This document shows, one piece after another, positions 47,162-60,500 of a DNA stretch of 64,000 nucleotides. The notes under the pieces are model-generated. The model was not told the origin of the DNA. It ran no database searches and saw only the letters and a list, made by a program, of their open reading frames with translations. The translations under genes were made by a program, and so were the position numbers. This stretch comes from Dryas octopetala (taxonomy: Eukaryota; Streptophyta; Magnoliopsida; Rosales; Rosaceae). The DNA lies in contig OY992832.1 of NCBI GenBank assembly GCA_963921425.1, positions 22,790,835-22,854,834 of the forward strand, written 5' to 3'. How positions within the stretch are numbered: the stretch's first letter is position 1; every line of letters starts with the position of its first letter.

Positions 47162-50100
47162 ATGTCGGATGACGTGCTCATACATTTCTCTTCAAATTCG
47201 TCCAACCAGTCGGACCAGTCTCTGCCCACTAAGATTGCCAAGCTCGAAGCTCGTATGGTCGGCAAGGCCTCCTCCGCCGCTGCCTCCTCCGCCACCCCTC
47301 CTGCTCAGCAGCAGCAACAGCAGCAGCAGCAGCAGCAGCAGTCTGCTTGGTCCTCCCTCTCGTCTGCTGCTCCCAAATTTGCCACCGCCGAGTTGGCCGA
47401 GCCCTCAACTTCGAGTGATTCCGATGACGATGTAAGCCCTCTTCTATCATTCTACAGCACAATGCCTATACTTGAGTGTCTTGGTTGAATGCTTTCAACT
47501 TTTTAAGTGATTAATTAAGATTGATATTGTGGGTAATATGCAAATAATCATTGTTTTCCTTATGACGTAGTAGTTAAGTGAATTGATCAAATGGGGATAG
47601 TTTTTAAGTACAGCTTTTCTGTTTGCTCATTTAATCATCAAATTGTGGTCGTTGCATTGTACCCAGTATAAGTAAACTTCAATTACTGTTTGAAAAATAA
47701 ATTGAATAACGTTTGATCCCCATGCTGTTAGGATTCACAGTGTCTTTCATTAATCAGAAGAAAGTCACTGCTATTAGGTCTACTGTTGCTTTGCGATTGT
47801 ATTATGCTTGTTTATTTTAACCGTCGTGCTAAAGTTTCATGTCAGCATACCTTGCTTGTGTGATATTCAATATTGAATGCTTGATAAGTAAAGGCCAAAT
47901 TAATGATACTGGATATGTTATATTCTTATTATGAGGGAAAAAGTGAGGAATCAAAGAGATATTGAGATTAGTAAATAGTGATACTGATGGACTAAATTGT
48001 GCAAGTGCTATAAGAAATTTTCTTTTCTTGATACCATTTATATAACCATTTACATCTAAGAAAGTTCCATTCAGTATGATGGTTTCCTTACTTGGTTGGA
48101 AATGTGTGCGTGTGATCAGTATTGATATGTTGGATCTTAGAATTTTTTTTAAAAATATTTATCTAAGAAACAAAGAGTTTATTAAACAAAGACAAGATAA
48201 TACAAGTATTTTCAGCAGTGAACAAAAAGTCCACCAACAAAACAAGACAAAAAAAGCAGCTGTCTCATCCTTTTCAGTACCCTCAATTACGTCTCATTAA
48301 ATTTGATCGTAGAGTTTAGATATACTTTATTGTGTATAATTAAATCTCATTAAAGTTACTAGTAGTTGTTGGATTTGCTCAGTTGCTATGGTTTATGCCG
48401 TTCATATTCTTATGACAGAATGGAAGGGAGTTTCTAATACAAGCCAACACTCAGAAGCGCCAGAAACTTCAAGAAGATGTTAATTCAGCTGTGGTGGAAC
48501 ATGTTGAGGTAGGCTCTCGTCCAAGTTAAATTTCTGAACTGAATACTGAGTCCCACTGATTTTAGTTGCTCATATACAATATATATATATATTTAAGTTT
48601 ATTTGGTTCAAGTAATATTAGTCTTTTTTAGCACTTCTGAGACAGTGCGATTTAAGAATCCCAATCGAATCTTGACATTTTCTAAGGAAAAGTTGAGATC
48701 ATGGTGTTGAATAGTTTATTTATGCACTTGCATTGAAAATTATTTTTATTTCTATCTTTCTTCCCATAGAAATTGGATTGTGTAAATTGAAAATTATTAA
48801 AATTAAAGCACATGCAGGCAGTGACTGATGGGAGGCAAATGGTATCGGAAACCATTGATACCAAGTCAAATTCTGATGTAAATAGAAAAAAACATGGTCG
48901 TGGTAGGGGCCATTCTGTTTCAGGCCGGGGTCGTGGTTCAAGAGTTAATGATCAAACAAGATTACAAATTTCTGCTTCGATAGTTTCACCTCCAAATGGT
49001 CAGAGGGAGAACTCATACAATATGGTATGTTCATTGGCTGGAGCTGTTTCAATTTCAATCCTTATCCTTTTATTGTAGTAGTTGTCATCTATGAATCATC
49101 ATATTCTGCATCTCTTTCACCATCAAAATTTTTATTAGTAACAAATTATCTACTTTATTATCTTAACAGTAAAGGGTTCTGACTCTTAATGGACTGAGCC
49201 ACCTATATCTGTAGATTTTCTGGATAAAGTATTCTCCTTATTTTTTTTCCCCTTTTCCAGTGGATAAATATCTATTCAAGATCATATTTCTATGATAATT
49301 GAATGAGGATCGGTTATATAATCACGCATGGGGTTAAATTAGGGTCTGCATTTTCTACTTCCATCAGTTTAATTTTCTAAATGGAATATTATTTAAGGAC
49401 ATAAGTGCTCTCCTGAGGGACAGTTTTTTTGAGCACCTAATGCATTTCAAGTGTTGGATTAATTCCAACCACTTCATGTAAAAGAGGTTTATAACACTTG
49501 AACGAATGCATTGGACCCTGAACGTTGTTGGGTGCTTACTGTTGCTTAGAAACAGTCGCTCATATGAGCAGTACTCTAATTAAGGAATACTAATGCATGA
49601 TATGTCATGTAGTTAATGAGGTGAAATTGAATGCCTAAGATTATTTCTTGTTTAATAACACATATGGCCTTGTCTATGCTTTTGATTGAAGTTTACCTTA
49701 ATTTGCTCTAAATATCTTGTAATCAAGTTAAAAGGAAAATGAAGACTTTTATATGATCCGAAAATGCGGGATTTACAGCATGCTTGTGATTACGTGTTCA
49801 TCACGTCACATACACCTTATGTGTCTTTTTTTGTTGAATGGGGTGATTGACTACATACCAGTGAAGAAGTTACCAAAAGCATCTGAAAAATGTACCAAAA
49901 GGCAATATAGAGATGATATTTATGATAGGAAATAATGCTTCCATAAGATGAAATAATGTAAAGGAGGAACTCTATAAGCCATGTATAAAATCTTCCGAAA
50001 GCATTTACTATTGCCCATGTGAAACCATCCCTGCTTCCTATCCCATGTGTAGTTGATCTGGTCCCTCTTTCATGTAGGCCACAGTCAGATATGGATCTAA

Positions 50101-53100
50101 GGGGTGAATTATATTTTTAGCATCTCTGTGGGTGTCAACATCAAATCATAATGCGGGGATAATCCAGCCTGTTTAATTTAGCTAATTGAGTGGGAGTAAT
50201 GAGCTGATTGTAACTTTATCTTCTTATTTTCTGCTTTGTACAACAATTATTGATGGACAGCATGTCTGTCGTGTCTTGTACTTCTTCTTTTTAATTATAG
50301 TTTTTGTTTCCTATAAAAAAAGATATGGAATTTCTCTGAAAGATAGAGGTATCTAAGCTTTAATATTCATTCTTCTTTGGGAATGATACAGACAGAAAAG
50401 GATGATGGGACAAAGCATTGAACTGTGATACTTTTGATACTATGCTCTACTAATTGACTGATATCTGACCGTTTATCTTTCTTCAAAATTTCTGTGAAAT
50501 CAATATCAGCTTTTTTATTACTTAATTATTTTTATGGACATAGCAAGAGATGATTACAAATTTTATTTAGGCTGCATAAAATAATAGTTCTAATTGTAAA
50601 TTCATATATTTTTGTATGTATAGACCAAATTGGTAATATTTGCAAGAATTTTTTGGGCTTATTCTTGTTGTGTATGTGGAACAGAAAACTTCTAGTAAAC
50701 TACTGTTTTACCCATTCATACCTGCAGGATAATAGGCCTAAAGAGCAGCTTCAGAATGACAACAGCTCATCATTAGATGTATGATCTTTGGTTTACTTGA
50801 TTCATTTTACAATTTTTTGGAAGAAAATGAATTTGTTACTCTTTAAGCAGATATCGAGGGGGGAAAAATTAGAGAATTTGCTACGCAAGTTGTCCCCCCC
50901 TGGCCCCTTCCTTTTAGAGGAAGCATTACTTTAAATGTTTATCCTAGAGGCAAAAAGCTTTTGTTATTTCATGGTTGTAATATTTTTTTTTTGGGTCAAA
51001 TTAGGAAGAGGTTGCATCTTTACGTGCAATGGTTGCTACACTAGAGGAGGACTTGCGTAAATCACGTCAAGAGGCCTCTGATTATCAGAATCTTTGCCGC
51101 CAATTAGAGAAGGTAATAAAGTAACTGCCTGTAGTTGTCTGAAGTACAATATATATGCTAATGTATTGTCATTCCTTAGACTTTCTTGTAGGATGAACAG
51201 CTGTTCATCTCTGATTTGTATTTTACTAACTTTTTACTGTTATTTCTGATTTATGCAGGAATTGAAGGAACTAAAAGATTGCGAACAGAAAATAAAACCT
51301 AAGGTGTGATTCTCCAGAGGATTTATATTCATCAGTATTTTCAATTAATGATTATATAAAATGCTTTCTAATACTTGTGGTATTTTCCTGATACATTAAT
51401 CTATTTTGTTCTTTTTCATTATTTCATACACTGCCAATTTTCATGGAAGACAATGTATTTAAATAATAAGGTTTTATACTAAGTTGACCTATGTTGATTT
51501 AAAGATTAATAGTTTGAGTCAACTAGCTTGGTTGATCTTGTTTGCAGAAATATAGAGATGCTATGTCCATTTGCTCAATTCATTTTTTATTATGCCATTC
51601 ACATGTGAAATTGAAATGTTTTGGATGGAGCTTTTTCCGGGAACTTGGTAGTAGTAAAGTTCTTTCTTTCCATTGCTACTGCTACTGTATACAGTGAAAG
51701 GTAACAGTAGACATTTTTTAGTGGAGGGCCTTTACTGGAGGCAGCATTGGAGTGGTAATCCAATTGCCAAACAACATTAGTTCAGATTAACAAAGACTCG
51801 TGTGTGCACACTCACATGCACAAATGTCATTTCAATAGGATACTTGTCCTTTAGTAAAGTCTAAGATATATCATGTTTAAGATTGATTAACATGTGATAC
51901 AATGCTGTAATTGTTGGAAGCCTTGAGATTAGCATTACTATCCTCTGTAATGATTATGAGCTGTTGGTCAGAAAGGACTGCACTCTGTGTGTGAATTTTA
52001 TGGTACATTGTTGTGACAGTTACAAGTTTTGGTTCCTCTTATGCAGAGAACAAAAGTAATCTCTGATCTGCTGATATCTGTTTCAAAAGCAGAGAGGCAG
52101 GAAGCAAGGCTGAAAGTACGCCAGGACTCCTTGAGGCTTGGCAATGTGGGTGTAATCAGGTACTGCATCAGTTGCTTTAACCATCTGTTGTTAGTACTCA
52201 AAGGGTTTTTAGTGCTTAGGAAATTTCCTTATCTCTGGGTTTCAATATTTCATGGATCCTCTTACCCAAGTCATTCCGTTCATTTTTTATTTTTTAAATA
52301 TTGTACCAATCATTTTCTGTCCATTGCAGAGCTGGAACTGTCATATCTGAGACATGGGAAGATGGGCAAGCCTTGAAAGATCTCAATGCTCATCTTGTAT
52401 GTTCTTGTCAGACATTATTTTTAATTTTAATTTTCTTTGTCATGCCAGCTTATTATATTTTTTGTTCAGCCAGTGTGAACTTTCTACTTTGGTGGCCTTC
52501 TTTTTGGCCAGTTATCAAATATGAGACACTATGTAAATAGAAGTGCATTTTATAATGTGTGAACCAGAACCAGGATTAAAGAATAAAAGGTTAGTTGAAT
52601 AATAATGAGAAATTGAGAATATTAGTGTCATGAAAAGTTATCCCCAGAAGAGTTAGGATTCAGGACTAAACATTGAGCTCTAAAATGTATCAGAAGTTAT
52701 CCCTAGAAAAGTACACTATTAAGTAGAGATTCTTTTTCTTAAAAGAAAAGAATTTTCTAAGTCTTTGTTGAGATGTTGTTCTAGTTAATCTCGCTCTCTC
52801 TCTCCTCTTCTCCCCCACCTTCTCAGCTTATTCTCGCCTTTTGTACACATCTTGGGCTTTCAGATGTCAGTTAGATACTTGGTACAACATTTCTCTACAT
52901 GTACTATGTTCACTATATTGGAATTTTCTATAGGACTTATTATTGATCTATACTTTGCTGGGGAATCAGTTTCTTCCTCTCTTAATTATACTATATAATG
53001 GTGTCTGCCTATTTCCTCACTGGTGTATCATGTGTAGAGGAAATGCGGAGAGTGGGGATCATATTCTAATACACTGTCCAGTAGCCTTGAGTTTATGGCT

Positions 53101-54666
53101 GAAGTTTGTATAGGGAAGCAGAAGTGAGTTGGGATGGTAGTGAAGGGTGTTTCTCTTTGCTTAGTGAAAGGCAGCGAGGTTTTGGAGGAAGGAAGAAGGC
53201 CAAAGTGCTTCGGAGGTGTCGTGTTTTGGCTGTGATGGGTTATTTGGATGGAAAGAAACAAGAGAATATTTGAAGTTTATAGAGGATTGGAGGTGGGGGA
53301 ATTGTGGTTAGAGTTTGGTAATAGTCAGCGATTTTGGATTCTGTATCAGGGGATTTTAGAGATGTGTTTTGTTCAGATATTTTATTATATTGGAGGCAGC
53401 TGTTTGTTAGTTGTCTTATGTTCTTTGTTTTGAGAGGAAAATTGGCATCTTATTCTATAATGTAATTTAGAGGTGGATGTCTTATCCACTGTTATTGTAC
53501 TGTTTGGGCTGTGCTAATAACTCTTCCTTTTCAAAAAAATCTTGGACAAACCATAGGCTGCCAGGATTATATTGTTTTTGAACTGATTGATGGGCAGATT
53601 GTCCGTCTTTCTTTGTATCTTTTTTTCTTTATTAAAATTTAATGTTTCTTTTAAAAAGGTTACTGGACTCCTGCTTAATTAAATCTTGCTTCCTTAATCT
53701 TGTTTTGGTTGGGATTTCATCTCAAAAGTATATTTATAATTTTATAATTGATGATTTTTGTTTTTTTCAAGTTTATACTAGACAAAAGATTGTTGTTTAT
53801 TTTTAGACTTGGGAACCCCACAACCATCCAAAAGATTTTGCAGAATTTGCAACAAATATTAATTTATTCTTTGTTTAACAAAATATATAATATTAAATGT
53901 TGTACATTTCCTTGTAAGTTAGCTGTGAGAAGTCGTTTTGTATGGGAAACCAGATACATAGAGTTTCCAGTTACAAAATTTTGTTACATTTATCTCTCCC
54001 GCAGTTTTTAGAATAGACTAAATGTGTCTATCCTTTGGTAATAATCTTCATTTAAATTTTGTTTTTATTTCTATCATGGGTATTTGAAGCAAATATTAAA
54101 TTATGTTTTCAAATTGGCCATAACTATAAAATGTAGGTCAGATGGTAAATTCATATTGTTGGGCCTTTCAATAAGGTTGTCATGAGTTTCAGAACATTGT
54201 AGTCATGGAGTCCGTATTAAGTTTGGAATGTGTCTATAGAGCTTCCAGGCCTAGTGGGGAGGACCCCACTTTATTCTCTCTACAAATGCTGTCATTTATA
54301 TAATTAATGGTCTTTGCATTTCTTTGGGTCCATTTAAGATAAACATACGGTTTATGTGCTAACATGGTTTTTCTTGTTTCTAGAGACAATTATTAGAAAC
54401 TAAGGAGGCTGTTGAGCGGCAGCGGAAGTCATTGAAGAAAAGGCAAATTGGTAAAGTTATGATGCATGACTGTTCCTATTACCTCTCCTGTTTTGGTTAC
54501 TTATGGGAATTTAAATGACCCAGGAATGGTATCATAAGTTGTCTGTTCGGTTTATGTCCTCTCTCTTGTCTACAACATTGGCAGTGACCCCTGCTTGTAT
54601 GCATGCATATATATATATATATATACATCTTTAAACATAATGAAGTATTTGCATGACCAAATACTT

Positions 54667-54716
<50 letters not shown>

Positions 54717-56678
54717 ATATATATATCTTCCCCTCTAGCCTAGTTATTCTATTCACCTTTAAAATATGAATATCAACTCAAACTTTAATTTGTCATCTCT
54801 GTGAAGTGGAGTGGCCATTTTCCACTTTTCCTTTGATTATAGAAACCAAGTACTAATTTCAGTCCAAAAGAAAGAAAAAGAACTAAGTACAATTTTTTAT
54901 GCTCGAAGATAAAGGCGATGGAGATGCTGAAACTGGATTACAAGAAGAATTATTAATCCAGGATGAGATCTATAAATCCCGGCTAGCCAGCATCAAACGA
55001 GTAAGTCCACTATTTTGTCTAATTCCTGATATCGTTTTTTTCCATTTTCTTTTTATTTTCATTAGGAAGTCCTACTTGTTTTCTCTTTGGTTTTTTAAAT
55101 TATGGGCTTCTGTAGGAGGAGGAAATTTTGCTGCGTGAAAGGGACCGTTATGAACTGGAGAAGGGAAGGCTTATACGTGAAATGAAACGCATACGAGATG
55201 AGGATGGTTCCCGTTTTAACAATTTTCAGATTCTCAACCACAGATATGCCCTCTTGAATCTTCTCGGAAAAGGGGGATTCAGTGAAGTTTACAAGGTCAG
55301 AATTTTGTGAAATGTGGTTTGATAATTAGAAATATCTCCACCAATTTTCAGTAAAGGATCATATACTGGATCAAAAGTCTAGATAATTCATTTGCCAATG
55401 TTGGCAATTGTAAAGATATACCTTTTTGCAGTGATTTGAAGTAAGAAATTTCCAGCAGGCATTTGACTTGGTAGAGCATAGATACGTTGCATGTAAACTT
55501 CATGGTTTAAATGCTCAGTGGAGTGAAGAGAAGAAGCAGAGCTATATACGGCATGCAATTCGAGAGTACAATATTCACAAGACCTTGGTGCATCATCACA
55601 TTGTCCGGCTTTGGGACATTTTTGAGATTGATCAGAATACATTCTGCACTATCTTAGAGTATTGTAGTGGTATGCTATACTCTCACCATTGTGTCGTTTG
55701 AATGCTCTCATTTAATTATTTTTTAAGTGGATGATATAAAAAATTAGCTCTAGTATATAAATCTTGTCTCATTCTTCATCTTCTCCTTGTTATTGTTGAT
55801 AGTCTTTTTTTTTTGCACAGGGAAAGATCTTGATGCTGTCCTTAAAGCAACACCTGTGTTGCCTGAGAGGGAAGCTAGGATCATTATCTTTCAGATATTT
55901 CAAGGTCTTGTATACTTGAACAAAAGAACACAGAAGATTATACATTATGATTTGAAGCCTGGAAATGTTCTATTTGATGAACTCGGTATTGCAAAAGTCA
56001 CTGATTTTGGTCTTAGCAAGATTGTGGAGGATGATGTTGGATCCCAGGGTATGGAACTTACATCCCAGGGTGCTGGTACTTATTGGTGAGTGATGCAAAC
56101 AAGCATATGTAGTTCTGCAGAATTACCTTTTTTTTTTTTTTTTTTTTTTTCAAAGTTCAGCTTTCCTTGGGCATTTGAAACGTGCTACAGTTAAGTTTTT
56201 CTTTGCTAAAAAATTTGTTAGTTCGCTTTACTAGAATAAATTTAGGTTTTTCTGTTGAGTTTAAATTATCGATGCATCCTTCTCACTGTAGTTGTGCCAT
56301 TTAATATTAAGTTCATGTAGAAACTACTTTTACCTCTACAATCTTTGAAGTTTATGTGGCTGGTAGGTTTCATGCTAATCTAGTTGGGGAAGAAAGATTT
56401 AAAGAGAAAGTTCAGTTGACCTTAAGCTTTGTTCTGTTTTTTTCCAGGGGTTTTCCTATGTATTTTGCTCCATGACATATTTTAATATATTTGGATAAGT
56501 AACAGCCCATTTGATAATCCTTTTGTTATTTGTAGGTATTTACCTCCTGAATGCTTTGAGCTCAGCAAGACACCTCTTATATCATCAAAGGTCAGTGACT
56601 TTTAGAAATGTGTATTTCCTTGTGATGGCATGGCATGCATATGAGCAAAGTGACCAAATGCATTTCTAATGCAGTTCC

Positions 56679-56724
<46 letters not shown>

Positions 56725-58820
56725 ATAAGTAACTCTTCTTTTTTAGCTCAATTGTTCGGCCTGGTCTAGACATGCAATCCTAGTCTCTTTGCTAGAATAT
56801 CCATACAATTGATCTCCCCAGAGTTTTCTCACTTGAAAAAGATCTTATCAGAAAACCGAACTATATCTTCTTCACCTTTCTTCTTCACAACTTGGGTACC
56901 AACATTTTTTGACACAGTCTCTCTTGGTAAGCAGGTTGATGTTTGGTCAGCAGGTATTCTATTATACCAAATGCTATTTGGCAGACGTCCTTTTGGGCAT
57001 GATCAGACCCAGGAACGAATACTACGGGAAGATACAATTATCAAAGCACGAAAAGTTGAATTTCCTTCTAGACCTTCCATCTCAAATGAGGCAAAGGTGA
57101 GTTATGCCCATAGTCACTACGACATGCTTAATTTTTCTTGCATGAATATATTGGGTACTTGGGAAAAAACCTATCTTTAGTGCGTAAGAATATGACAAAA
57201 TACAGAATCATGGTGGTATTACTGTGTTGGATCTTGGTTTTGTGACCTTTGATTTGGGCACATTTGATGTGTAATACATGACCATGGATGTTGGATACAC
57301 TCATTATATTTTAGAGATAAGTTACCATGTGTGGATCATAAGTGGACAATTGTTTTGTGTCCTTGTCCAACATGCCAATTTTCATATAGAACTGTGTGGA
57401 TACAACAACTCCTTATATTTTGAAGATAAGTTACCATGTGTGGATCATAGGTGGACAATTGTTTTATGTCCTTGTTCAACATGCCAATTTTCATATAGAA
57501 CTGTTCTACAAATCATATGCTATTACAACATTATGTAGCGTAGTTTTCATGTTGAATGCGAGATACTTAGTAGTGTATTTCAGGTGACAGTTCCTATCAT
57601 TAACTCTACACTTGATCCCTTATTCCCTTCCAACGATTTCAAAGGCGGAAGCATATCGGGCAGTTTACTATCCTTGAGGCAAGGCGCATGCCTTTTGGGA
57701 ATTAGATTTTCTATATTTACAAATATACAAGTATAGTTTTAAGATTGTTGAATAAACTTTTGATCATCGTTCAAGCATGATAATAAGAATGCGTATTCTC
57801 TTCATTTATTCTTAACATGGAGACAAAGTAATAGAAGTTGTTGGCTATTAAGAAATAAATAAGAGCACGAATGAATCAAACTGACATATACCCACAATAA
57901 CACAAAAAATGGATAACAACACTGTTGAAACAAAACCACTAAAATATTGGCTATCTTTTATTGCTTATTTCTAGAAGTCTTTTCTTGGAGTCCTTTAGTA
58001 TTTCTAGAATTATACATCAAACAAGATTTTGATGAATGAAAATTACTGTTGTTGAAAGCCCGTCTCCTTAAGGCCCCATTTGGTTTGCAGAATGGGTTCT
58101 TTGGGAATGTCATTCCTATGCTCATTCCAAGGGGATGAGAATGAACATGGAGAGGAAGATTGATGAATTAGCAACATTTTTAAAACATTTGTTCGATGAC
58201 AATGGTAGTTGCACCAATGTTATTATTATTGTTCGCAAGTTTGAATTGCCTACTGAGCTGCATCCAAATTCGTATAAAGTAGCATGCGTAAATAGTACAA
58301 ATCTCAAAGTCCATAATCATTGTTTATACTACCTATTTTATTGGAAGATTAGTTGACACTGAAAACTGATCTGCTATATCTGAAAGTGTAGTATTTTGTT
58401 TGTTCAACCTTGGCTATTTGATCAGAAGGTGGAACACTGGCTATAATATCAATAATACATATTCCTTCGGGCATGAGAGCTAAAGTTTGTGCCCACTAAA
58501 GTTTTTTACTATAAAACTCAAGATGACAGCTTTCGCTTTCCTTCTTAAACACATTGAAGGTGATAATTCCATTCTAGGTCTAAAAGAAGTGCTAATGTCA
58601 TAGTTACCATTAAATGAGATACTTTAGTGTTCAGTCCCTTGACTCTTTCTTTGTATATTGATGAACATAGGTCGAAGAATTTAGAGTAACTTGGTGATAC
58701 TATTTTGCGTATTTCTGTTTGCAGGATTTTATTCGGCGTTGTCTAACTTATAATCAAGCTGAGAGGCCAGATGTTTTATCAATTGCTCAAGACCCATTTC
58801 TCACATACTCAAAGAAGTGA
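47162..58820 (+). CDS. TSL: TOUSLED (TSL) Ser/Thr protein kinase (16 coding exons, 692 aa)
   Basis: This nuclear kinase is needed for leaf and flower development; it oligomerises by coiled coils and is linked to chromatin assembly (ASF1 phosphorylation), silencing and DNA repair. Coding exons are 47162-47431, 48419-48508, 48818-49024, 50728-50778, 51005-51112, 51259-51303, 52047-52159, 52330-52396, 54384-54450, 54909-55000, 55116-55295, 55459-55669, 55821-56085, 56536-56590, 56935-57096 and 58725-58820; they sum to 2079 nt in frame, close to Arabidopsis TSL (688 aa). The N-terminus [20 protein letters not shown] is the family signature, followed by a 12-Gln run (CAG/CAA), a [16 protein letters not shown] basic patch, and coiled coils from [20 protein letters not shown] onward. 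The kinase domain has [27 protein letters not shown] (HYD in place of HRD, usual in TSL), DFGLSK and WYLPPE, and ends DPFLTYSKK. It looks intact. Confidence 0.96.
47308..47343 (+). repeat. CAG/CAA repeat coding for 12 glutamines in TSL exon 1
   Basis: A run of 12 Gln codons, nearly all CAG, lies at about residues 50-61. Arabidopsis TSL also has a poly-Gln stretch here. Length variation among alleles is likely. Confidence 0.9.
53020..53545 (+). mobile_element. 5'-truncated LINE remnant in TSL intron 8
   Basis: Plus-strand translation shows [18 protein letters not shown], the zinc-binding end (zf-RVT) of plant LINE reverse-transcriptase proteins. [10 protein letters not shown] at about 53239-53268 is the conserved C-terminal W-x-ERN-x-R-F motif. 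These are in sense with TSL and are followed by a 3' tail ending in a short A-run near 53540. The 5' part, including the reverse transcriptase core, is missing. The reading frame is interrupted, so this is a dead copy. Its presence helps explain why intron 8 is nearly 2 kb long. Confidence 0.75.
54670..54713. repeat. (CT)n microsatellite in TSL intron 9
   Basis: About 21 CT units follow a nearby (AT)n tract (54606-54624) and precede another (54716-54726). Confidence 0.9.
56678..56725. repeat. (TC)n(AC)n compound microsatellite in TSL intron 14
   Basis: About 11 TC units are joined directly to 12 AC units, between coding exons 14 and 15. Confidence 0.9.
57308..57505. repeat. Tandem duplication (unit about 111 bp) in TSL intron 15
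   Basis: Two copies of about 86 bp begin at about 57308 and 57419 and share GATAAGTTACCATGTGTGGA, GTGGACAATTGTTTT, CAACATGCCAATTTTCATAT and AGAACTGT. A few single-base differences indicate a moderately recent event. It makes a spurious 86-codon open frame. Confidence 0.85.
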
Positions 58821-59900
58821 ATCTATACAGCTAAGAAGACTGGACTGCTGGGTGCAAGAAAATTTTGTTTGTTTTCCTCCAATGCCTACGAGGAATTTTG
58901 TACAGCTTGTAAAGGTTTTTGTTACTCATTGTATCCACGGGGTATCTCCCCTCTTAAAATGGGGTGGTTTGGGGTCTTGGTATTTTTACCCCTTGTTTGG
59001 GTGGGAGGGACCTCACCCATGGGCTGTAGGAAGGGTGCAGAAATAGAAGAAAAAAAAAAAACAGAGTTTGTGTAATTTTTTCCCTGTTCTTCTGTACTTA
59101 TTTTATTTTCATTTCCAGCCTAGCTATGCATCTGATTTACCCTTTTCCGATCATATGTTAGCAGTTCTTTTTAGAAGAAAAATAGTGAAAATAATAGAGT
59201 TTGCAATAAAATATTTTGAAGGTTAGCAAAATCTTCTATGAATCTTCGGAATAAAATTTTTGTGGTCCTCTATGATGTAACGTGCCAGGAGCCTAGTTCC
59301 TTGATCTCAACACAATCCACTAAATTAAATTGCATGGTTTTGATGCTTCATGCATCTATCATCACTATGAAACAATGTGTAGGATAAACTCTGGCAGGCT
59401 TTAATCAGAATGAAGGTGGTATATGTTTATTTATAGAGCCAAAAGAAAGGTAAATGCTTACCATTTATATTTTGGTCATATATTGTCCTCTTAATGGTGT
59501 ATTTATATTTACATTTCTAGGGGCTAAACTGAGGAGCAAATTTCTTTTATGCAAACCCTGAAGTCCTAAACGGTCAGTTTGGAGTTGTATTACTTGTAGG
59601 GCCTGTTTGCCCATATCAAGTCTGTGGTGTTTGTTGTTAAGGTTTTTAAGAGGAAGGAGTACAAAGAAAATCATATACTCTGCCAAAAGGAATAACGATA
59701 ACTTTCCAAGCCAAGTTGGTTTTTTCTAATCGAAATAATAGTTGGTCTTTGATAACTCGTAAAAGTTGGATATGGACAGACGATGACAAGCCAGGATTTT
59801 CAGTTTGTTTTTCTTTGCTTATTTTGTGATTAGATTTATAACATCTTTTGGTTGTGTGTGTTTCATCCATCATGTTGTTTGTTTGTTTGTGTGTGTGTTT
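58821..59900. other. TSL 3' UTR and TSL-CRR42 spacer
   Basis: The first few hundred bases are probably the TSL 3' UTR; a purine-rich A-run lies at 59041-59060. The rest is AT-rich and has TG-rich simple sequence (GTTTG/GTGTGT) at 59860-59900. No further gene is seen. Confidence 0.45.
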
Positions 59901-59916
59901 CACATATGGTGAGTAG

Positions 59917-59925
59917 TATATAAAG
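59917..59925 (+). promoter_or_regulatory. Probable TATA box of CRR42
   Basis: TATATAAAG lies about 45 bp upstream of the start codon at 59964. This implies a very short 5' leader if it is used. Confidence 0.55.
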
Positions 59926-59963
59926 CTACAGCATACTGGAGCCACATAAAATATCATCCCATC

Positions 59964-60500
59964 ATGGCATTATCTTTCTCTTCCACCACTGCAATTACAT
60001 GCTCAAAAAAGCTTGGTGAAAATTCATCAAGCCTGCAATTGAAGAGCTTAAACAGTCATAAACAACGAAGCCGAAATGCAGTGAATGTTGTCAAATGTGA
60101 ATCGACAGGGCCACCAGCTGGAGATGAGGAGTCAGGGCTGGCTGCAACAAGGAAATCGAAGCTTGAGATAGGGTCTCCTGTTATTGTGATCGAGGCCCCA
60201 AGAATGATGAAGACTGCAGCATCGGTTCCATGCCTCAGGGTTAACTCTGGCTTGGTCAAGCCTGGTGATGTTGGAAGGTATATATGCTATAACTCTGCCT
60301 GTCTTCTTCTTCTTTTGCATTATTCATGTTTGTTGTATGCTTGTATGTATGTATCCAACATGATCTTTTGCATTGTTTTTTGTGTGACTTGGTGCAGAAT
60401 TGTGTCAAGAAAGCCTAAGGATGTGTGGGCAGTACGTCTTTCCATTGGAACTTACCTCATAGATGGCAAATACTTCAAGCCCTTAGAGCTTGACCAATAA
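59964..60500 (+). CDS. CRR42: CHLORORESPIRATORY REDUCTION 42-like chloroplast protein (DUF3148, 2 exons, 138 aa)
   Basis: This is a stromal factor needed to assemble subcomplex A of the chloroplast NADH dehydrogenase-like complex, which serves cyclic electron flow (CRR42 family knowledge). Exons 59964-60277 and 60398-60500 join in frame (417 nt). The N-terminal 45 residues (MALSFSSTTAITCSKKLGENSSS...) are rich in Ser, Thr, Lys and Arg and poor in acidic residues, as a plastid transit peptide should be, with KCES near the likely cleavage zone. The core IGSPVIVIEAPRMMKTAASV, PCLRVNSGLVKPGDVGRIVS and WAVRLSIGTYLIDGKYFKPLEL forms the small beta-rich DUF3148 domain shared with cyanobacteria. The assignment to CRR42 is by recalled similarity. 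Confidence 0.8.
   Translation: MALSFSSTTAITCSKKLGENSSSLQLKSLNSHKQRSRNAVNVVKCESTGPPAGDEESGLAATRKSKLEIGSPVIVIEAPRMMKTAASVPCLRVNSGLVKPGDVGRYICYNSACLLLLLHYSCLLYACMYVSNMIFCIVFCVTWCRIVSRKPKDVWAVRLSIGTYLIDGKYFKPLELDQ

Noticed and set aside
57278-57538. 86-codon frame with internal duplication in TSL intron 15
   Set aside because: It lies wholly within an intron and is created by the 111-bp tandem duplication.
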